The position numbers and the translations under genes were made by a program. Under the pieces are notes generated by a model. The model was not told where the DNA came from and ran no database searches. It saw nothing but the letters and a program-made list of their open reading frames with translations. A stretch of DNA of 22,542 nucleotides from CAZOOR01 sp964581505. GTDB lineage: Bacteria; Bacteroidota; Ignavibacteria; Kapaibacteriales; UBA2268. Of the stretch, positions 9,225 to 17,810 are shown one piece after another; position 1 is the stretch's first letter, and each line of letters begins with the position of its first letter. The stretch is taken from positions 1-22,542 of the forward strand of contig CAZOOR010000046.1 in the NCBI GenBank assembly GCA_964581505.1, in the 5' to 3' direction.

Positions 9225-9801
9225 ATAAAAACTCCTCAAAATTAATAATTTATAAATATTAAATTTTTCTTTCAAAATTACTTAACAAAATTCAAAAAGC
9301 AAAAATAATGCCAATTACCATTATTTATGGTTCTTTCTATCAATTCTTTTTTTCAAAATAATATGTTCAAATATCCGAAATTTATTCTTTTTATTAAATT
9401 TAGGATATTAAAACAACCAAACCTTACACAGCCACTCTAAAAACACGCGGCTCCTTCTGTTCAAAAACAACTATTTTTTTAGCACTCGAAATCACTGAAA
9501 TCGCTGTTCCCTCCTATCTTTTCCCTATGTTTACCATTAATCGTTTCATACGATATTAAAACAAAAATTTAAAAACCCTCATTTCAAGTTTTGTAAATTT
9601 ATAAGAGTTTCTTAATAATTCCAAACTTTTTTTCAATTTATTTATTATATATATATATATTTTCTTTAAATCTTCGTCTCATTCATTACGCTTATAACCA
9701 TAATATTTTTTTATTTTATTTAAAAAACACTAAGATAAATAGCATACTTTATTGAAAATATTGTAACTTTGTCAAGTTTTTCTGACACTTTTAAAAATAT
9801 T
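9225..9801. other. AT-rich divergent intergenic region
   Basis: This stretch of about 575 bases separates the minus-strand secreted-protein genes from the plus-strand rsmB-like operon. No ORF with plausible protein composition is present. It contains an alternating TA run at 9646-9661 and must hold promoters in both directions. On the plus strand TAACTTTG at 9764-9771 fits the Bacteroidota -7 pattern TAnnTTTG, but I see no well-spaced upstream TTG partner. Confidence 0.55.
9247..9275 (-). promoter_or_regulatory. Weak candidate promoter for the secreted-protein operon
   Basis: Read on the minus strand, TTGAAA (9275-9270) is followed after 17 bases by TAAATT (9252-9247), about 22 bases before the 9224 start codon. 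It matches the sigma-70 pattern only partly (4 of 6 in the -10 box) and lies in very AT-rich DNA, where such matches arise by chance. Confidence 0.2.
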
Positions 9802-11238
9802 ATGCAATTAAGTTCACTATTAGGTCATACAGCGGAATTATTCAGAATCATAAATAAATCTCATCAGCCACCAGCTACAATTACAAAAGATTATCTCAAA
9901 GCGAAAAAATATCTCGGCTCAAACGACCGGAAATTTATATCCGAGACTCTTTTTACAATTCTCAGGCTCAAATCTCTGCCGGAATATTGCATTGCGTCAG
10001 ATGAAACAGTGAATTTTATCAGCTCGCTTATGATTGATGAAACGCAGAAATCTACACTGTCAGATATTCTACTCATAGTTTTTGGCATTATAGCAGCCGA
10101 CTTGTTGAATATTCCAATTCCACCAATCAAGAAATTAATTCCAACAGATGATAATTTTCCTAATATGACTTCCATAGCATTAAATCAACGATTTGGAATC
10201 GAGACTAATGCTATTCATCATTATTTAACTATGATAACAGCCAATTGCAATTCCTTGCTTTTGCAAGCAGAAAATATTGAATTTTCTTCAGGAATTAGTA
10301 ATGATGATGCTCAAATTGCCGCAATTCGATATGCTCAACAAGAATGGGTTATCAATTCTCTAATTAATTCCGACAAATACTCCTCCGATGATTTGAAAGA
10401 ACTGTTTAATTCGTTGCTACACCCTGCAACACTAACATTGAGAATCAATACACCACCATCCGAGCATACCAAAATATTGAATGAATGCAAACAGTTTGAT
10501 ACGCAAGCACGATTAACTCAGTTTTCTCCTTTCGGAATACATCTCGGTAAACGTATTGATATGAATTCACTATCCCTCTATAAACGGGGCATTATTGAAG
10601 TGCAGGACGAAGGAAGCCAGTTAATTACAATTGCACTGAATCCACAAGAAGACGAACATATCCTTGATGCTTGCGCAGGTGCAGGAGGTAAGACCTTGCA
10701 TATAGCTTCACTTACTAACAACAAGAGCAGAATCATTGCCTCTGACATAGAACTAATTAAATTAAAAGAATTGAATAAACGCTCACGCAGGGCAGGGAGT
10801 CCCAATATTCAAACATTTCTTCCAAAGCATATTTCAAAATCAACTATTAATCAATTTGACAGAGTACTAATTGATGCCCCATGCTCCGGTATGGGTACGG
10901 TCAGACGCAATCCTATGCTTAAATGGCAATTAACCCCCAAATTACTTGAAAAATATAATGCCAAACAATACAGGATTCTCGAACAGTATGCTGACTATGT
11001 CGCTTCTGACGGTGTTCTACTCTATTCCACTTGCTCTATTCTGCCGCAGGAAAATGAAAAGATTATTGCAAAGTTTTTAAAAAATCATCGGGATTTTTCA
11101 CCTCTTGCATTAAAACCTGCATTTGATAACTATAACATAGAACTTCCCGGATTAAAAGATGATGATTTTCAATATCAGCTCCTACCGTCCGTGATTGGTA
11201 GTGACGGTTTTTATTTTGCAAAATTAATTAGAGAATAG
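9802..11238 (+). CDS. rsmB: 16S rRNA (cytosine-C5)-methyltransferase, RsmB/NOL1-NOP2-sun family
   Basis: 478 residues from the ATG at 9802. An in-frame TTG at 9769 would add 11 residues, and neither start has a clear ribosome-binding site. The N-terminal part (GHTAELFRII, KKYLGSNDRKFISETLFTILR) is a NusB-like RNA-binding domain. The C-terminal half is a class I SAM-dependent methyltransferase with the SAM loop LDACAGAGGKT (about 288-298), motif IV DAPCSGMGTVRRNP (from residue 358, Cys361) and motif VI STCSILPQENE with the nucleophile Cys411. Both cysteines of the m5C mechanism are present. The expected reaction is SAM-dependent C5 methylation of a cytosine in 16S rRNA (C967 in E. coli for RsmB). 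The gene name follows the NusB-MTase architecture; another RsmB/RsmF-type paralogue remains possible. It heads a three-gene run with the HAD gene only 15 bases downstream. Confidence 0.85.
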   Translation: MQLSSLLGHTAELFRIINKSHQPPATITKDYLKAKKYLGSNDRKFISETLFTILRLKSLPEYCIASDETVNFISSLMIDETQKSTLSDILLIVFGIIAADLLNIPIPPIKKLIPTDDNFPNMTSIALNQRFGIETNAIHHYLTMITANCNSLLLQAENIEFSSGISNDDAQIAAIRYAQQEWVINSLINSDKYSSDDLKELFNSLLHPATLTLRINTPPSEHTKILNECKQFDTQARLTQFSPFGIHLGKRIDMNSLSLYKRGIIEVQDEGSQLITIALNPQEDEHILDACAGAGGKTLHIASLTNNKSRIIASDIELIKLKELNKRSRRAGSPNIQTFLPKHISKSTINQFDRVLIDAPCSGMGTVRRNPMLKWQLTPKLLEKYNAKQYRILEQYADYVASDGVLLYSTCSILPQENEKIIAKFLKNHRDFSPLALKPAFDNYNIELPGLKDDDFQYQLLPSVIGSDGFYFAKLIRE

Positions 11239-11253
11239 ATTAGAGCAACAACT

Positions 11254-11868
11254 ATGATACAACATTTATTATTTGACTTCGGAGACGTACTCTATAAAAT
11301 AGACCAAACAAAAACGCTTTCCTTATTCAAAGAATATATAGGCAATCAATCATTTATTCCGAGTCTTAATCTTAATGATTTTTTAAGTGTATCGTTTTTC
11401 AAAGATTTTGAAACAGGTAAAATAAATGCCGAAGTATTCAGAGATGAAGTCAGAAAATATTTTAATATTAAAATCAGTGATACAAAATTTGATAAATTCT
11501 GGAACGCCACACTTATTGCCCCGTTCGTGGATAGCTACGATTTATTGCTCTCGTTAAAAAACAAATATACAATCAGTCTATTAAGTAATACAAATGAAAT
11601 TCATTACAATCGTTTCTATCCCGAATGCAAAGATTTTCTCTCGCTATTCGACCATCAATTTTATTCGCACAAAATTGGATTTATGAAGCCGGACACAAAC
11701 GCATTCCACTACGTATTGAATAAATTAAACACACAAGCCGAAAATGTTTTATTCATAGATGATTTGAAAAGAAATACAGTAGCCGCAAAAAAACTTGGGA
11801 TTAATGTTTTTCTTTTTAATTACGAGAAAAATAGAAAGGAATTATTGAATTTTCTTGGAATTGTTTAA
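11254..11868 (+). CDS. HAD-superfamily phosphatase, YihX-like (subfamily IA)
   Basis: 204 residues. HAD motifs in order: motif I FDFGDVLYKID with nucleophile Asp8; motif II LLSNTN with Ser111; motif III Lys145 in MKPD; motif IV FIDD with Asp169/Asp170. Motif I has Gly where classic HAD phosphatases have the second Asp (DxGxV rather than DxDxT). The same holds in E. coli YihX (FDLGNV), whose SNTN, M(R/K)P and F(F/I)DD stretches also line up. A cytosolic phosphatase for small sugar phosphates or similar metabolites is therefore likely; the substrate cannot be named. The ATG is 15 bases after the methyltransferase stop, so the two are probably translated from one message. No link between the two activities is evident. 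Confidence 0.8.
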   Translation: MIQHLLFDFGDVLYKIDQTKTLSLFKEYIGNQSFIPSLNLNDFLSVSFFKDFETGKINAEVFRDEVRKYFNIKISDTKFDKFWNATLIAPFVDSYDLLLSLKNKYTISLLSNTNEIHYNRFYPECKDFLSLFDHQFYSHKIGFMKPDTNAFHYVLNKLNTQAENVLFIDDLKRNTVAAKKLGINVFLFNYEKNRKELLNFLGIV

Positions 11869-11941
11869 AACAAATATTCAATATTACAGTTATTGAATTT
11901 GACATTATTGCAAACAAAATAGGAATTGAATTTATTCTATC

Positions 11942-13633
11942 GTGAAATCTATCTGGGAAATACCATTCATTGTCGTTGATGTAGAGACAAGCGGCTCGAA
12001 CAGCAAAGAAAACAGAATAATGGAAATAGCATGTGTAGTTACTATCGGCAGCGAAATAACTAATGTTTTTTCCTCACTGATTAACCCTCACCAACTAATT
12101 CCGCCATTTGTAGCAAATATGACAGGTATCAGCGACAAAATGGTTGCATTAGCTCCCGAAGCAAACTCAATTATGCCAAAAGTCGAAGAACTGTTTAATC
12201 AGAAAGATGCTGTATTCGTAGCACATAATGCCTCCTTCGATTGGACTTTTGTTGTAGAAACATTCAAACTCGCAGGGCTACCAAAACCGAAATTGCCCCG
12301 CTTATGTACACTGAAATTATCACGCCGACTGCTACCCAAATACGTAAAGAAAAACTTGGGAGAATTATCCGAACATTTCGGCATCACTGTAAAGAACAGG
12401 CACAGAGCAGGTGGAGACGCAGTTGCAACAGCACATATATTGAACGAGCTACTTGAAATGGCTGAACAAGAACACGATATTCTAAGCACTGACAATCTCT
12501 TAAAATTTCAGAACAAACCAATAAGAAATTTTAGAGCTTCTACTTCGCTTGTTAATAAATTTGAAAATATTATTACAGAATTACCGGATACTCCCGGCAT
12601 ATATCAATTTATTGATGATAAAGAAAAAGTATTATTCAATGGAAAAGCAAATTCCATTAAGAGTAGGATTAACCATTATTTCAAAAGTGAAATAATGACA
12701 TCAAAAAGTATTTCGGCAAAGATTAGAAATGCAACAAACATTAAGTGTGAAACAACAGACAGCGAACTTTCGGCAATTATTCTAGATGCTAATCTAAATG
12801 CACAAAAAACATCAGATAGTCTGCCACTGTATGGAATACATAGGAATTTCCCGATGCTCAAACTCACCACCAACGAACCCTTTCCTTTGCTTGAACTCTG
12901 CTTCATAATTGAAAATGACGGCAATGAATACTATGGTCCTTTCGATAATGTAACAATTGCGTATCAATTAATGAGAACAATTGAAAATAAATACAATATC
13001 AGGAAATGTAGTGGTATGCTCCAACCGTCAATTAATAACAAGCCCTGTTATTATCATAAAATAGGACAATGTGATGCACCCTGCGTCCTAAATACAAATC
13101 AAGCCGAATATCAAATAACAATTAATAATGTTAAGAACTTCCTAAATAATTATACCGGTGGTGCCGTAAAACAATTAGAACAGCAAATTAATATGTTTGC
13201 CGATAGAATTGATTCCGAAAAAGCGACAAATCTAAAATCGGCAATAGGCATATTAAAGCATAGATTGGATAATCGCTACGGAATATCCGATTCTACGAAT
13301 AATTTTATTTTTCTCAATCCTATCTCCGCCCGCGAAAAAACAATAGAGTTATACATTATCAAAAACAATAGACTAATACATCAACAAATAATAGGCAATA
13401 GAGCAGATTTGAAATCTGTATTTACAATTATTTCAAACAATTTTTTCAGTAATGATTTATCCGAACATTACTCTTCTGCTCCTATTATCAATATTTCTCG
13501 CATCATCAGATTATACCATAGCAGGCACAAGGAGTACGGCAAACTAATCAAACTCGGCAATAAGCAAGAACTCGAATTCGTAAATGAATTAATTCACTCT
13601 ATTCGGCATTTAAAATTCAAATCAGAGACTTAA
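11942..13633 (+). CDS. DnaQ-like exonuclease fused to UvrC/Cho-type GIY-YIG domain
   Basis: 563 residues from a GTG at 11942; the next ATG would remove the first catalytic motif. Residues 8-170 are a DEDDh 3'-5' exonuclease with all acidic sites visible: Asp13 and Glu15 (VVDVETSG), Asp100 (HNASFD), His154 and Asp159 (HRAGGD). Residues about 212-290 are a UvrC-like GIY-YIG domain starting LPDTPGIYQF. The second half of its motif reads LFNGKA instead of the usual LYVGKA, and the catalytic Glu in ILEANL is Asp282; Arg242 is kept. A UvrC-type cysteine motif follows (Cys356, Cys369, Cys377, Cys381, as C-x12-C-x7-C-x3-C), then helical residues about 385-440. The UvrC C-terminal RNase H-like and HhH domains are absent. 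DnaQ-UvrC fusions are a known family, presumed to act in DNA repair. Here the exonuclease looks intact and the incision site altered. Confidence 0.85.
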   Translation: MKSIWEIPFIVVDVETSGSNSKENRIMEIACVVTIGSEITNVFSSLINPHQLIPPFVANMTGISDKMVALAPEANSIMPKVEELFNQKDAVFVAHNASFDWTFVVETFKLAGLPKPKLPRLCTLKLSRRLLPKYVKKNLGELSEHFGITVKNRHRAGGDAVATAHILNELLEMAEQEHDILSTDNLLKFQNKPIRNFRASTSLVNKFENIITELPDTPGIYQFIDDKEKVLFNGKANSIKSRINHYFKSEIMTSKSISAKIRNATNIKCETTDSELSAIILDANLNAQKTSDSLPLYGIHRNFPMLKLTTNEPFPLLELCFIIENDGNEYYGPFDNVTIAYQLMRTIENKYNIRKCSGMLQPSINNKPCYYHKIGQCDAPCVLNTNQAEYQITINNVKNFLNNYTGGAVKQLEQQINMFADRIDSEKATNLKSAIGILKHRLDNRYGISDSTNNFIFLNPISAREKTIELYIIKNNRLIHQQIIGNRADLKSVFTIISNNFFSNDLSEHYSSAPIINISRIIRLYHSRHKEYGKLIKLGNKQELEFVNELIHSIRHLKFKSET

Positions 13634-13730
13634 ATTCATTTATTCTGAAACAAATATAAAAACCTTGCGTTTATATCATCTGTATTTGCTTTATTTAATT
13701 GTTCCAAAAATATATTTCTTTTGAACGCTA

Positions 13731-16034
13731 ATGGGAAAAATCAATTCTAAAATTTTTATAAATTATTTGTATATACTAATATTCTTTTCAATTACTTATA
13801 TTAGTAGCAGTATGACTAGCTTTACAACAACAGGAACCGGCAGCATAAGCGGATTTGTCAAAGACTCGTCAGATTTGGAAACATTACTCGGCGCGACCGT
13901 ATTTCTGCAAAACACAAAACACGGCGCATATACTAATAAACTTGGGTACTTTTCACTTCCGAATATCAAAGCCGGTGAATACACAATCAAAGCTACATTT
14001 ATGGGATATGAAGCATTTACTAAAAAGATTGTCCTCCGAAATAATCAAAACTTACGACTTGACATTATACTTAATCCAATAAGTGTAACGACACCGGAGG
14101 TAAGCGTTGAAGCTGAAAGAGAAATAGAGAGACGTGAAATTTCAATTTCAAAAATTGATGTGCCGATTAGACAAATTAAAAACATACGTCTTGGTGGCGA
14201 ATCTGATGTATTCCGCTCTCTTCAATATTTACCGGGTGTCCTTACCTCATCGCAAATGTCCAGTGGACTATTTGTGCGTGGCGGTTCTCCCGACCAAAAT
14301 CTTGTACTTATTGATGGCTCTATCGTATATAATCCATCTCATCTTTTCGGCTTCATTTCTACATTTAATGCAGATGCAATAAAAGATGTCAAATTAATTA
14401 AAGGCGGATTCCCTGCGGAGTATGGCGGCAGACTATCGGCAGTATTGGATTTAACGCAAAAGGACGGCAACAGAAAAAAAATTGAAGGTGTTGCTTCTCT
14501 CGGTGTATTATCTTCTCGTCTATCTCTCGAAGGTCCCCTTGGTAAAGGTTCTTGGTTCATTGGTGGCAGAAGGACATATTTTGAATTAATCAAAGCGTTG
14601 TTACCAACCGAATCTCAAAGTTCAATACCTGATTTCAACTTCTATGATTTAAACGGAAAAATTACTCAATTTTTTGGTGATAACGACAGAGTATCACTCA
14701 GCGGATTTATGAGTAGCGACCTGCTCGGGTTCGACAACTACGGATTTATGCTTAATCTTGGTGTTAAAAACCAAACTCTTGCCGGAAGATGGAATCATAT
14801 TTTCTCTGAAAAACTCTTTTCGGAAGTTAATGTCAGTACAAGTTATTATGAGAATGGCTTCACCGGCGACCAAGCCGGATACGACTTTGAAATTAGAAAC
14901 ACTATACGAGACTTTACCGCAAAAGCATCACTTGATTGGTTTATCAATGACAAAACAACCCTAAAATCAGGATTCGAAGTAAACAGATATAATTTTATCT
15001 ATTTTTCGAACTTCACGGGAAATCTTGATACAACTCTTGCCGAAGGGACAAATTCACCCGGATTAATGAACCTACATATGTTGGATAGAAACTATGCAGT
15101 GTTTTCTCAATTGAATTATAATATTACAGATTTGCTATCATTGCAGGGTGGATTACGACTTAATTATTGGGACCTTAGCAAGAACTTATTGCTCGACCCG
15201 CGGCTATCACTAAAATATATTGCTCACGAGAATCTTACATTGAAAGCCGCATGGGGTATGTATTCACAGGATTTGCGTTTAGCCACTCAACCTGATTTCT
15301 CATTTTTTGATACTTGGTTGCCAACCGATACATCATTGCTACCATCACGCTCTATGCACTATATCCTAAGTTTACAATCAAATCTATTCAAAGAATTTGA
15401 TATAAATTTCGATGTCTATTACAAAAAAATGGATAACATAAGCGAGCTAAATAACAAGTCTCTCTCTTCCGAAACTATTGCTTCATTATTCTATGTCGGC
15501 AAGGCTAACGCCTATGGTGCAGAAATTTTTGTTCAAAGGAAATTTGGCAAATTATCCGGTTGGTTGGGTTACGGACTTGGTTTTATTGAAGCTAAATTCG
15601 ATAGTATTAATGGCGGCAAACCCTTCCGTCCCAAATACGATAGACGACACGACTTCAAAATTGTCGCTCAATATGAGTTAAATAAACATTGGTCTTTCAG
15701 TGCAACATTCCTCTTCCAATCAGGTCAATCATATACAGGAGCATCATCACAATTTCAGGTTAGAATGCCCGATGACAATGTAGGCAGAGGCAAAATTGTC
15801 CCGACACAGCGTTATGGTTTACGGCTTCCACCCTCACACCAATTGAATTTGTCTATACTCTACTCCTTCGATTTATGGGGTTTGGAGGCAAAGACTATTC
15901 TGGATATATACAATGTATATAATCACAAAGATATTTGGTTTAGATATTATGACACATCTAAACCCGTTGCCGTTGTTCGTGATGTACTTCTTTTACCTAT
16001 AATTCCAACATTCGCTTTTGAGGTTAAATTCTAA
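13731..16034 (+). CDS. TonB-dependent outer-membrane receptor with carboxypeptidase-like domain
   Basis: 767 residues. A hydrophobic N-terminal segment (about 9-26) acts as signal peptide. Residues about 37-115 form the CarboxypepD-reg-like beta-sandwich (GSISGFVKDSSDLETLLGA, then GYFSLPNIKAGEYTIKA). Residues about 140-245 are the plug domain (FRSLQYLPGV, FVRGGSPDQNLVLIDG, VKLIKGGFPAEYGGRLSAVLD). The rest is a beta-barrel ending in the aromatic FAFEVKF typical of outer-membrane proteins. No clear TonB box was recognised. The family takes up large or scarce substrates at the expense of the proton gradient through TonB-ExbBD. The next gene, one base downstream, encodes a DUF4249-type lipoprotein, a common partner for this receptor class and a likely surface binding subunit. 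The substrate is unknown. Upstream, TTTG (13685-13688) and TATATTTC (13711-13718) weakly resemble Bacteroidota promoter boxes. Confidence 0.9.
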   Translation: MGKINSKIFINYLYILIFFSITYISSSMTSFTTTGTGSISGFVKDSSDLETLLGATVFLQNTKHGAYTNKLGYFSLPNIKAGEYTIKATFMGYEAFTKKIVLRNNQNLRLDIILNPISVTTPEVSVEAEREIERREISISKIDVPIRQIKNIRLGGESDVFRSLQYLPGVLTSSQMSSGLFVRGGSPDQNLVLIDGSIVYNPSHLFGFISTFNADAIKDVKLIKGGFPAEYGGRLSAVLDLTQKDGNRKKIEGVASLGVLSSRLSLEGPLGKGSWFIGGRRTYFELIKALLPTESQSSIPDFNFYDLNGKITQFFGDNDRVSLSGFMSSDLLGFDNYGFMLNLGVKNQTLAGRWNHIFSEKLFSEVNVSTSYYENGFTGDQAGYDFEIRNTIRDFTAKASLDWFINDKTTLKSGFEVNRYNFIYFSNFTGNLDTTLAEGTNSPGLMNLHMLDRNYAVFSQLNYNITDLLSLQGGLRLNYWDLSKNLLLDPRLSLKYIAHENLTLKAAWGMYSQDLRLATQPDFSFFDTWLPTDTSLLPSRSMHYILSLQSNLFKEFDINFDVYYKKMDNISELNNKSLSSETIASLFYVGKANAYGAEIFVQRKFGKLSGWLGYGLGFIEAKFDSINGGKPFRPKYDRRHDFKIVAQYELNKHWSFSATFLFQSGQSYTGASSQFQVRMPDDNVGRGKIVPTQRYGLRLPPSHQLNLSILYSFDLWGLEAKTILDIYNVYNHKDIWFRYYDTSKPVAVVRDVLLLPIIPTFAFEVKF

Positions 16035-16035
16035 T

Positions 16036-16911
16036 ATGAAAAACATAAACAAAATACTAATTGCCCTTATTGTTGCCTTATATATATTTACAGCTTGCGA
16101 AGATTTACCACCGGATACATACCTCCCACAGGTATATGTAGAAACATATTTAATCGTTGATAAGCCCATTGAAAATGTAAAATTAATGTTCACACAGGCT
16201 TTGACCGATACATTTAGATACGAAAATTCATTTATCAGAGATGCAGATGTTCTAATTCATTATAATAACAAAACATTGAAATTAGTATGCGATGCTTCCG
16301 GCATAGATGGTTACTACTATCCCGATAAGTCTATTAAAGTTCTACCGGAGACGGAGTATAGACTTGAAGTCAAATTGAAAAGCGGCTCTATTATCAAAGC
16401 CAAAACATTCACTCCCAGAAGATTTAAGTGGACTGTGCCGCCAACTCCTACCCTGCAATATCCGAAAGACACACTCAAACTAAGCGATTCACCCGATACA
16501 CTAAAAATCGCATGGGAAAGGGTCCCTAATACTATTTATTATTTTATTCGTATTGCTTGTATGGATACACTGCTTTACGGTAAATACCTCACTCCACCTA
16601 CAAAGGATTCAAACAGAAGAGTATATAAGCCATACGCAAATACGGAAAGCCCGAGTTACAATCGCACACAGATTTGGGGATTTGTGCCACTTAACGAAGC
16701 ACCTGTTGTTTGGACATTTTTCAAATGGTACGGAAAACAAAAAATATCGGTACTTGCACCGGATTTCAATTTCCTTAAATGGTCTCTCCAATATTTCCAA
16801 ATGGGACAGTACGACCCACTATTAGGCAATATTGAAGGAGAAGGCATAGGAATATTCGGTTCGGCATCTGAAATAGATTTCGATTCATTCCTGTACTTTC
16901 CTAAGAAATAA
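16036..16911 (+). CDS. DUF4249-type outer-membrane lipoprotein
   Basis: 291 residues from the ATG at 16036, one base after the receptor stop. An in-frame TTG 18 bases upstream would overlap the receptor and is less likely. The N-terminus is a lipoprotein signal: a Lys-containing start, a hydrophobic stretch and FTAC with the lipidated Cys21, then acidic EDLPPD. The remaining pattern fits DUF4249: VETYLIVDKPIENVKLMFTQ, then SFIRDADVLIHYNN, GYYYPDKSIKVLPETEYRLE and AKTFTP. Members usually sit beside carboxypeptidase-domain TonB receptors, and the one-base spacing points to translational coupling. A substrate-capture or lid role on the cell surface is inferred by analogy with SusD-like partners and is not shown by the sequence. 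A terminator follows 26 bases after the stop. Confidence 0.8.
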   Translation: MKNINKILIALIVALYIFTACEDLPPDTYLPQVYVETYLIVDKPIENVKLMFTQALTDTFRYENSFIRDADVLIHYNNKTLKLVCDASGIDGYYYPDKSIKVLPETEYRLEVKLKSGSIIKAKTFTPRRFKWTVPPTPTLQYPKDTLKLSDSPDTLKIAWERVPNTIYYFIRIACMDTLLYGKYLTPPTKDSNRRVYKPYANTESPSYNRTQIWGFVPLNEAPVVWTFFKWYGKQKISVLAPDFNFLKWSLQYFQMGQYDPLLGNIEGEGIGIFGSASEIDFDSFLYFPKK

Positions 16912-16937
16912 TCTCTTTGACCCATTCTTCTTGTATT

Positions 16938-16970
16938 TACCCCGAGTAATTGCTCGGGGTATTTTTGTTC
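16938..16970 (+). terminator. Rho-independent terminator after the receptor/lipoprotein pair
   Basis: A 9-bp stem TACCCCGAG/CTCGGGGTA (arms 16938-16946 and 16953-16961) has a 6-base loop and is followed by TTTTTGTTC. It starts 26 bases after the lipoprotein stop codon on the plus strand. Confidence 0.85.
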
Positions 16971-17094
16971 TCTTCCTTATCACAAACAAAAAACGCAGAG
17001 CGTTCATAACTTTGCCTTGTTCTTCTCCTTGCTTTTAGGACGGGGCGGTGAATGTGTATGATTTGCAGGGTATGTGATACGAACACCCACTATA

Positions 17095-17166
17095 AACAGC
17101 CGACACACCTCTCCGTCAAAGCTTCGCTTTGCCACCTCTCCTTGATTAAGGAGAGGAAAAACAGCC
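17095..17166. repeat. Two-hairpin intergenic repeat, copy 1
   Basis: A 72-nt element with AACAGCC at both ends. Inside are a short hairpin CAAAGC-TTC-GCTTTG and a 9-bp hairpin CCTCTCCTT-GATT-AAGGAGAGG. It differs from copy 2 (17668-17741) by one substitution and small insertions in a loop and an A run. It has no coding potential. Confidence 0.85.
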
Positions 17167-17582
17167 GCATAATGCTTTTTGCATTTCACCCACTAATATC
17201 ATTTCTGCAACAACAGGAATCTCAGCGAGAACATCAATGTTATTCCAAACCGCACCCGAAAGGCTCCGGTTTTGTAGTAAAATTTCTACACTTTTCTACG
17301 GATTAGTGAATTTTTACTACGATGGCGTAAGAAATACAATAATTGCGAAAAATGATATATATAGTTGTAATTACTATGAGTTATGTGATTTCTGCAGCAT
17401 ACTCGTTTTCTACACTTTTCTACGTTTTTCTACACTTTCTACATTTCTTCTGCATATCCCTATTACTTTTCAAAGAACGTGGAGTGAGCGAACACTCGTT
17501 TGCAATATAAATGTATTGAGATATTGCTACAAGAAAAAGGTTTTAAAAATATTTTGAATGGAACAGCCGCCCCGCCGCAGCC

Positions 17583-17605
17583 CGCTCCCAAAGAGCGAGG
17601 GAGCG
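17583..17605. repeat. Hairpin CGCTCCC/GGGAGCG between AACAGCC words
   Basis: A 7-bp GC-rich stem (17583-17589 with 17599-17605) with a 9-base loop, in the segment 17562-17612 that begins and ends with AACAGCC. It has no run of T on either side, so a terminator role is not supported. Confidence 0.6.
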
Positions 17606-17618
17606 AACAGCCGAAAAT

Positions 17619-17646
17619 AAAACCGCACCCTGAAGGATGCGGTTTG
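17619..17646. repeat. CCGCACC...GGATGCGG hairpin, copy 1
   Basis: An 8-bp stem AAACCGCA/TGCGGTTT encloses CCCTGAAGGA, whose CC and GG can pair further. The same 25-base core recurs at 17814-17839 as the ftsZ terminator. Read on the minus strand this copy is also followed by TTTTATTTT, so it could stop readthrough. Confidence 0.7.
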
Positions 17647-17667
17647 GGGGTGGGTTAAAGAATATGA

Positions 17668-17741
17668 AACAGCCGACTCACCTCTCCGTCAAAGCTTCGC
17701 TTTGCCACCTCTCCTTAGATTAAGGAGAGGAAAAAACAGCC
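17668..17741. repeat. Two-hairpin intergenic repeat, copy 2
   Basis: 74 nt, nearly identical to 17095-17166 and likewise bracketed by AACAGCC. The main stem CCTCTCCTT/AAGGAGAGG is unchanged, and the loop is AGATT instead of GATT. Keeping the stem while the loop varies is what a structured element would show, although two copies are too few to prove it. Confidence 0.85.
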
Positions 17742-17810
17742 ATATAATTGCCTTTTGTCTTTCTTTTCTTTTGCATGAATGACAAGAATGTGAAAATGAA
17801 AGGCAAAATA

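Noticed and set aside
9646..9661. Alternating TA run as a possible origin or phase-variable tract
   Set aside because: It is only about 16 bases, in generally AT-rich DNA, with no DnaA boxes nearby and no promoter spacing that it would clearly alter.
13650..13676. Hairpin ATATAAA/TTTATAT after the DnaQ-UvrC gene as terminator
   Set aside because: The stem is only A/T pairs with a 9-base loop and no clear T tail, too weak to call.
17004..17306. Short overlapping frames on both strands
   Set aside because: They run through the 72-nt repeat and have no start signals or recognisable product.
17237..17557. Plus-strand open frame of 106 codons in the intergenic region
   Set aside because: It overlaps the decayed hairpin and the TTTCTACACTTTTCTACG repeats, has no ribosome-binding site, and its aromatic- and cysteine-rich product resembles no family I know.
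17097..17741. Insertion sequence explaining the repeated DNA
   Set aside because: No transposase frame lies between or within the copies, and the bracket AACAGCC is the same at both sites, so it behaves as part of the element rather than a site-specific target duplication.
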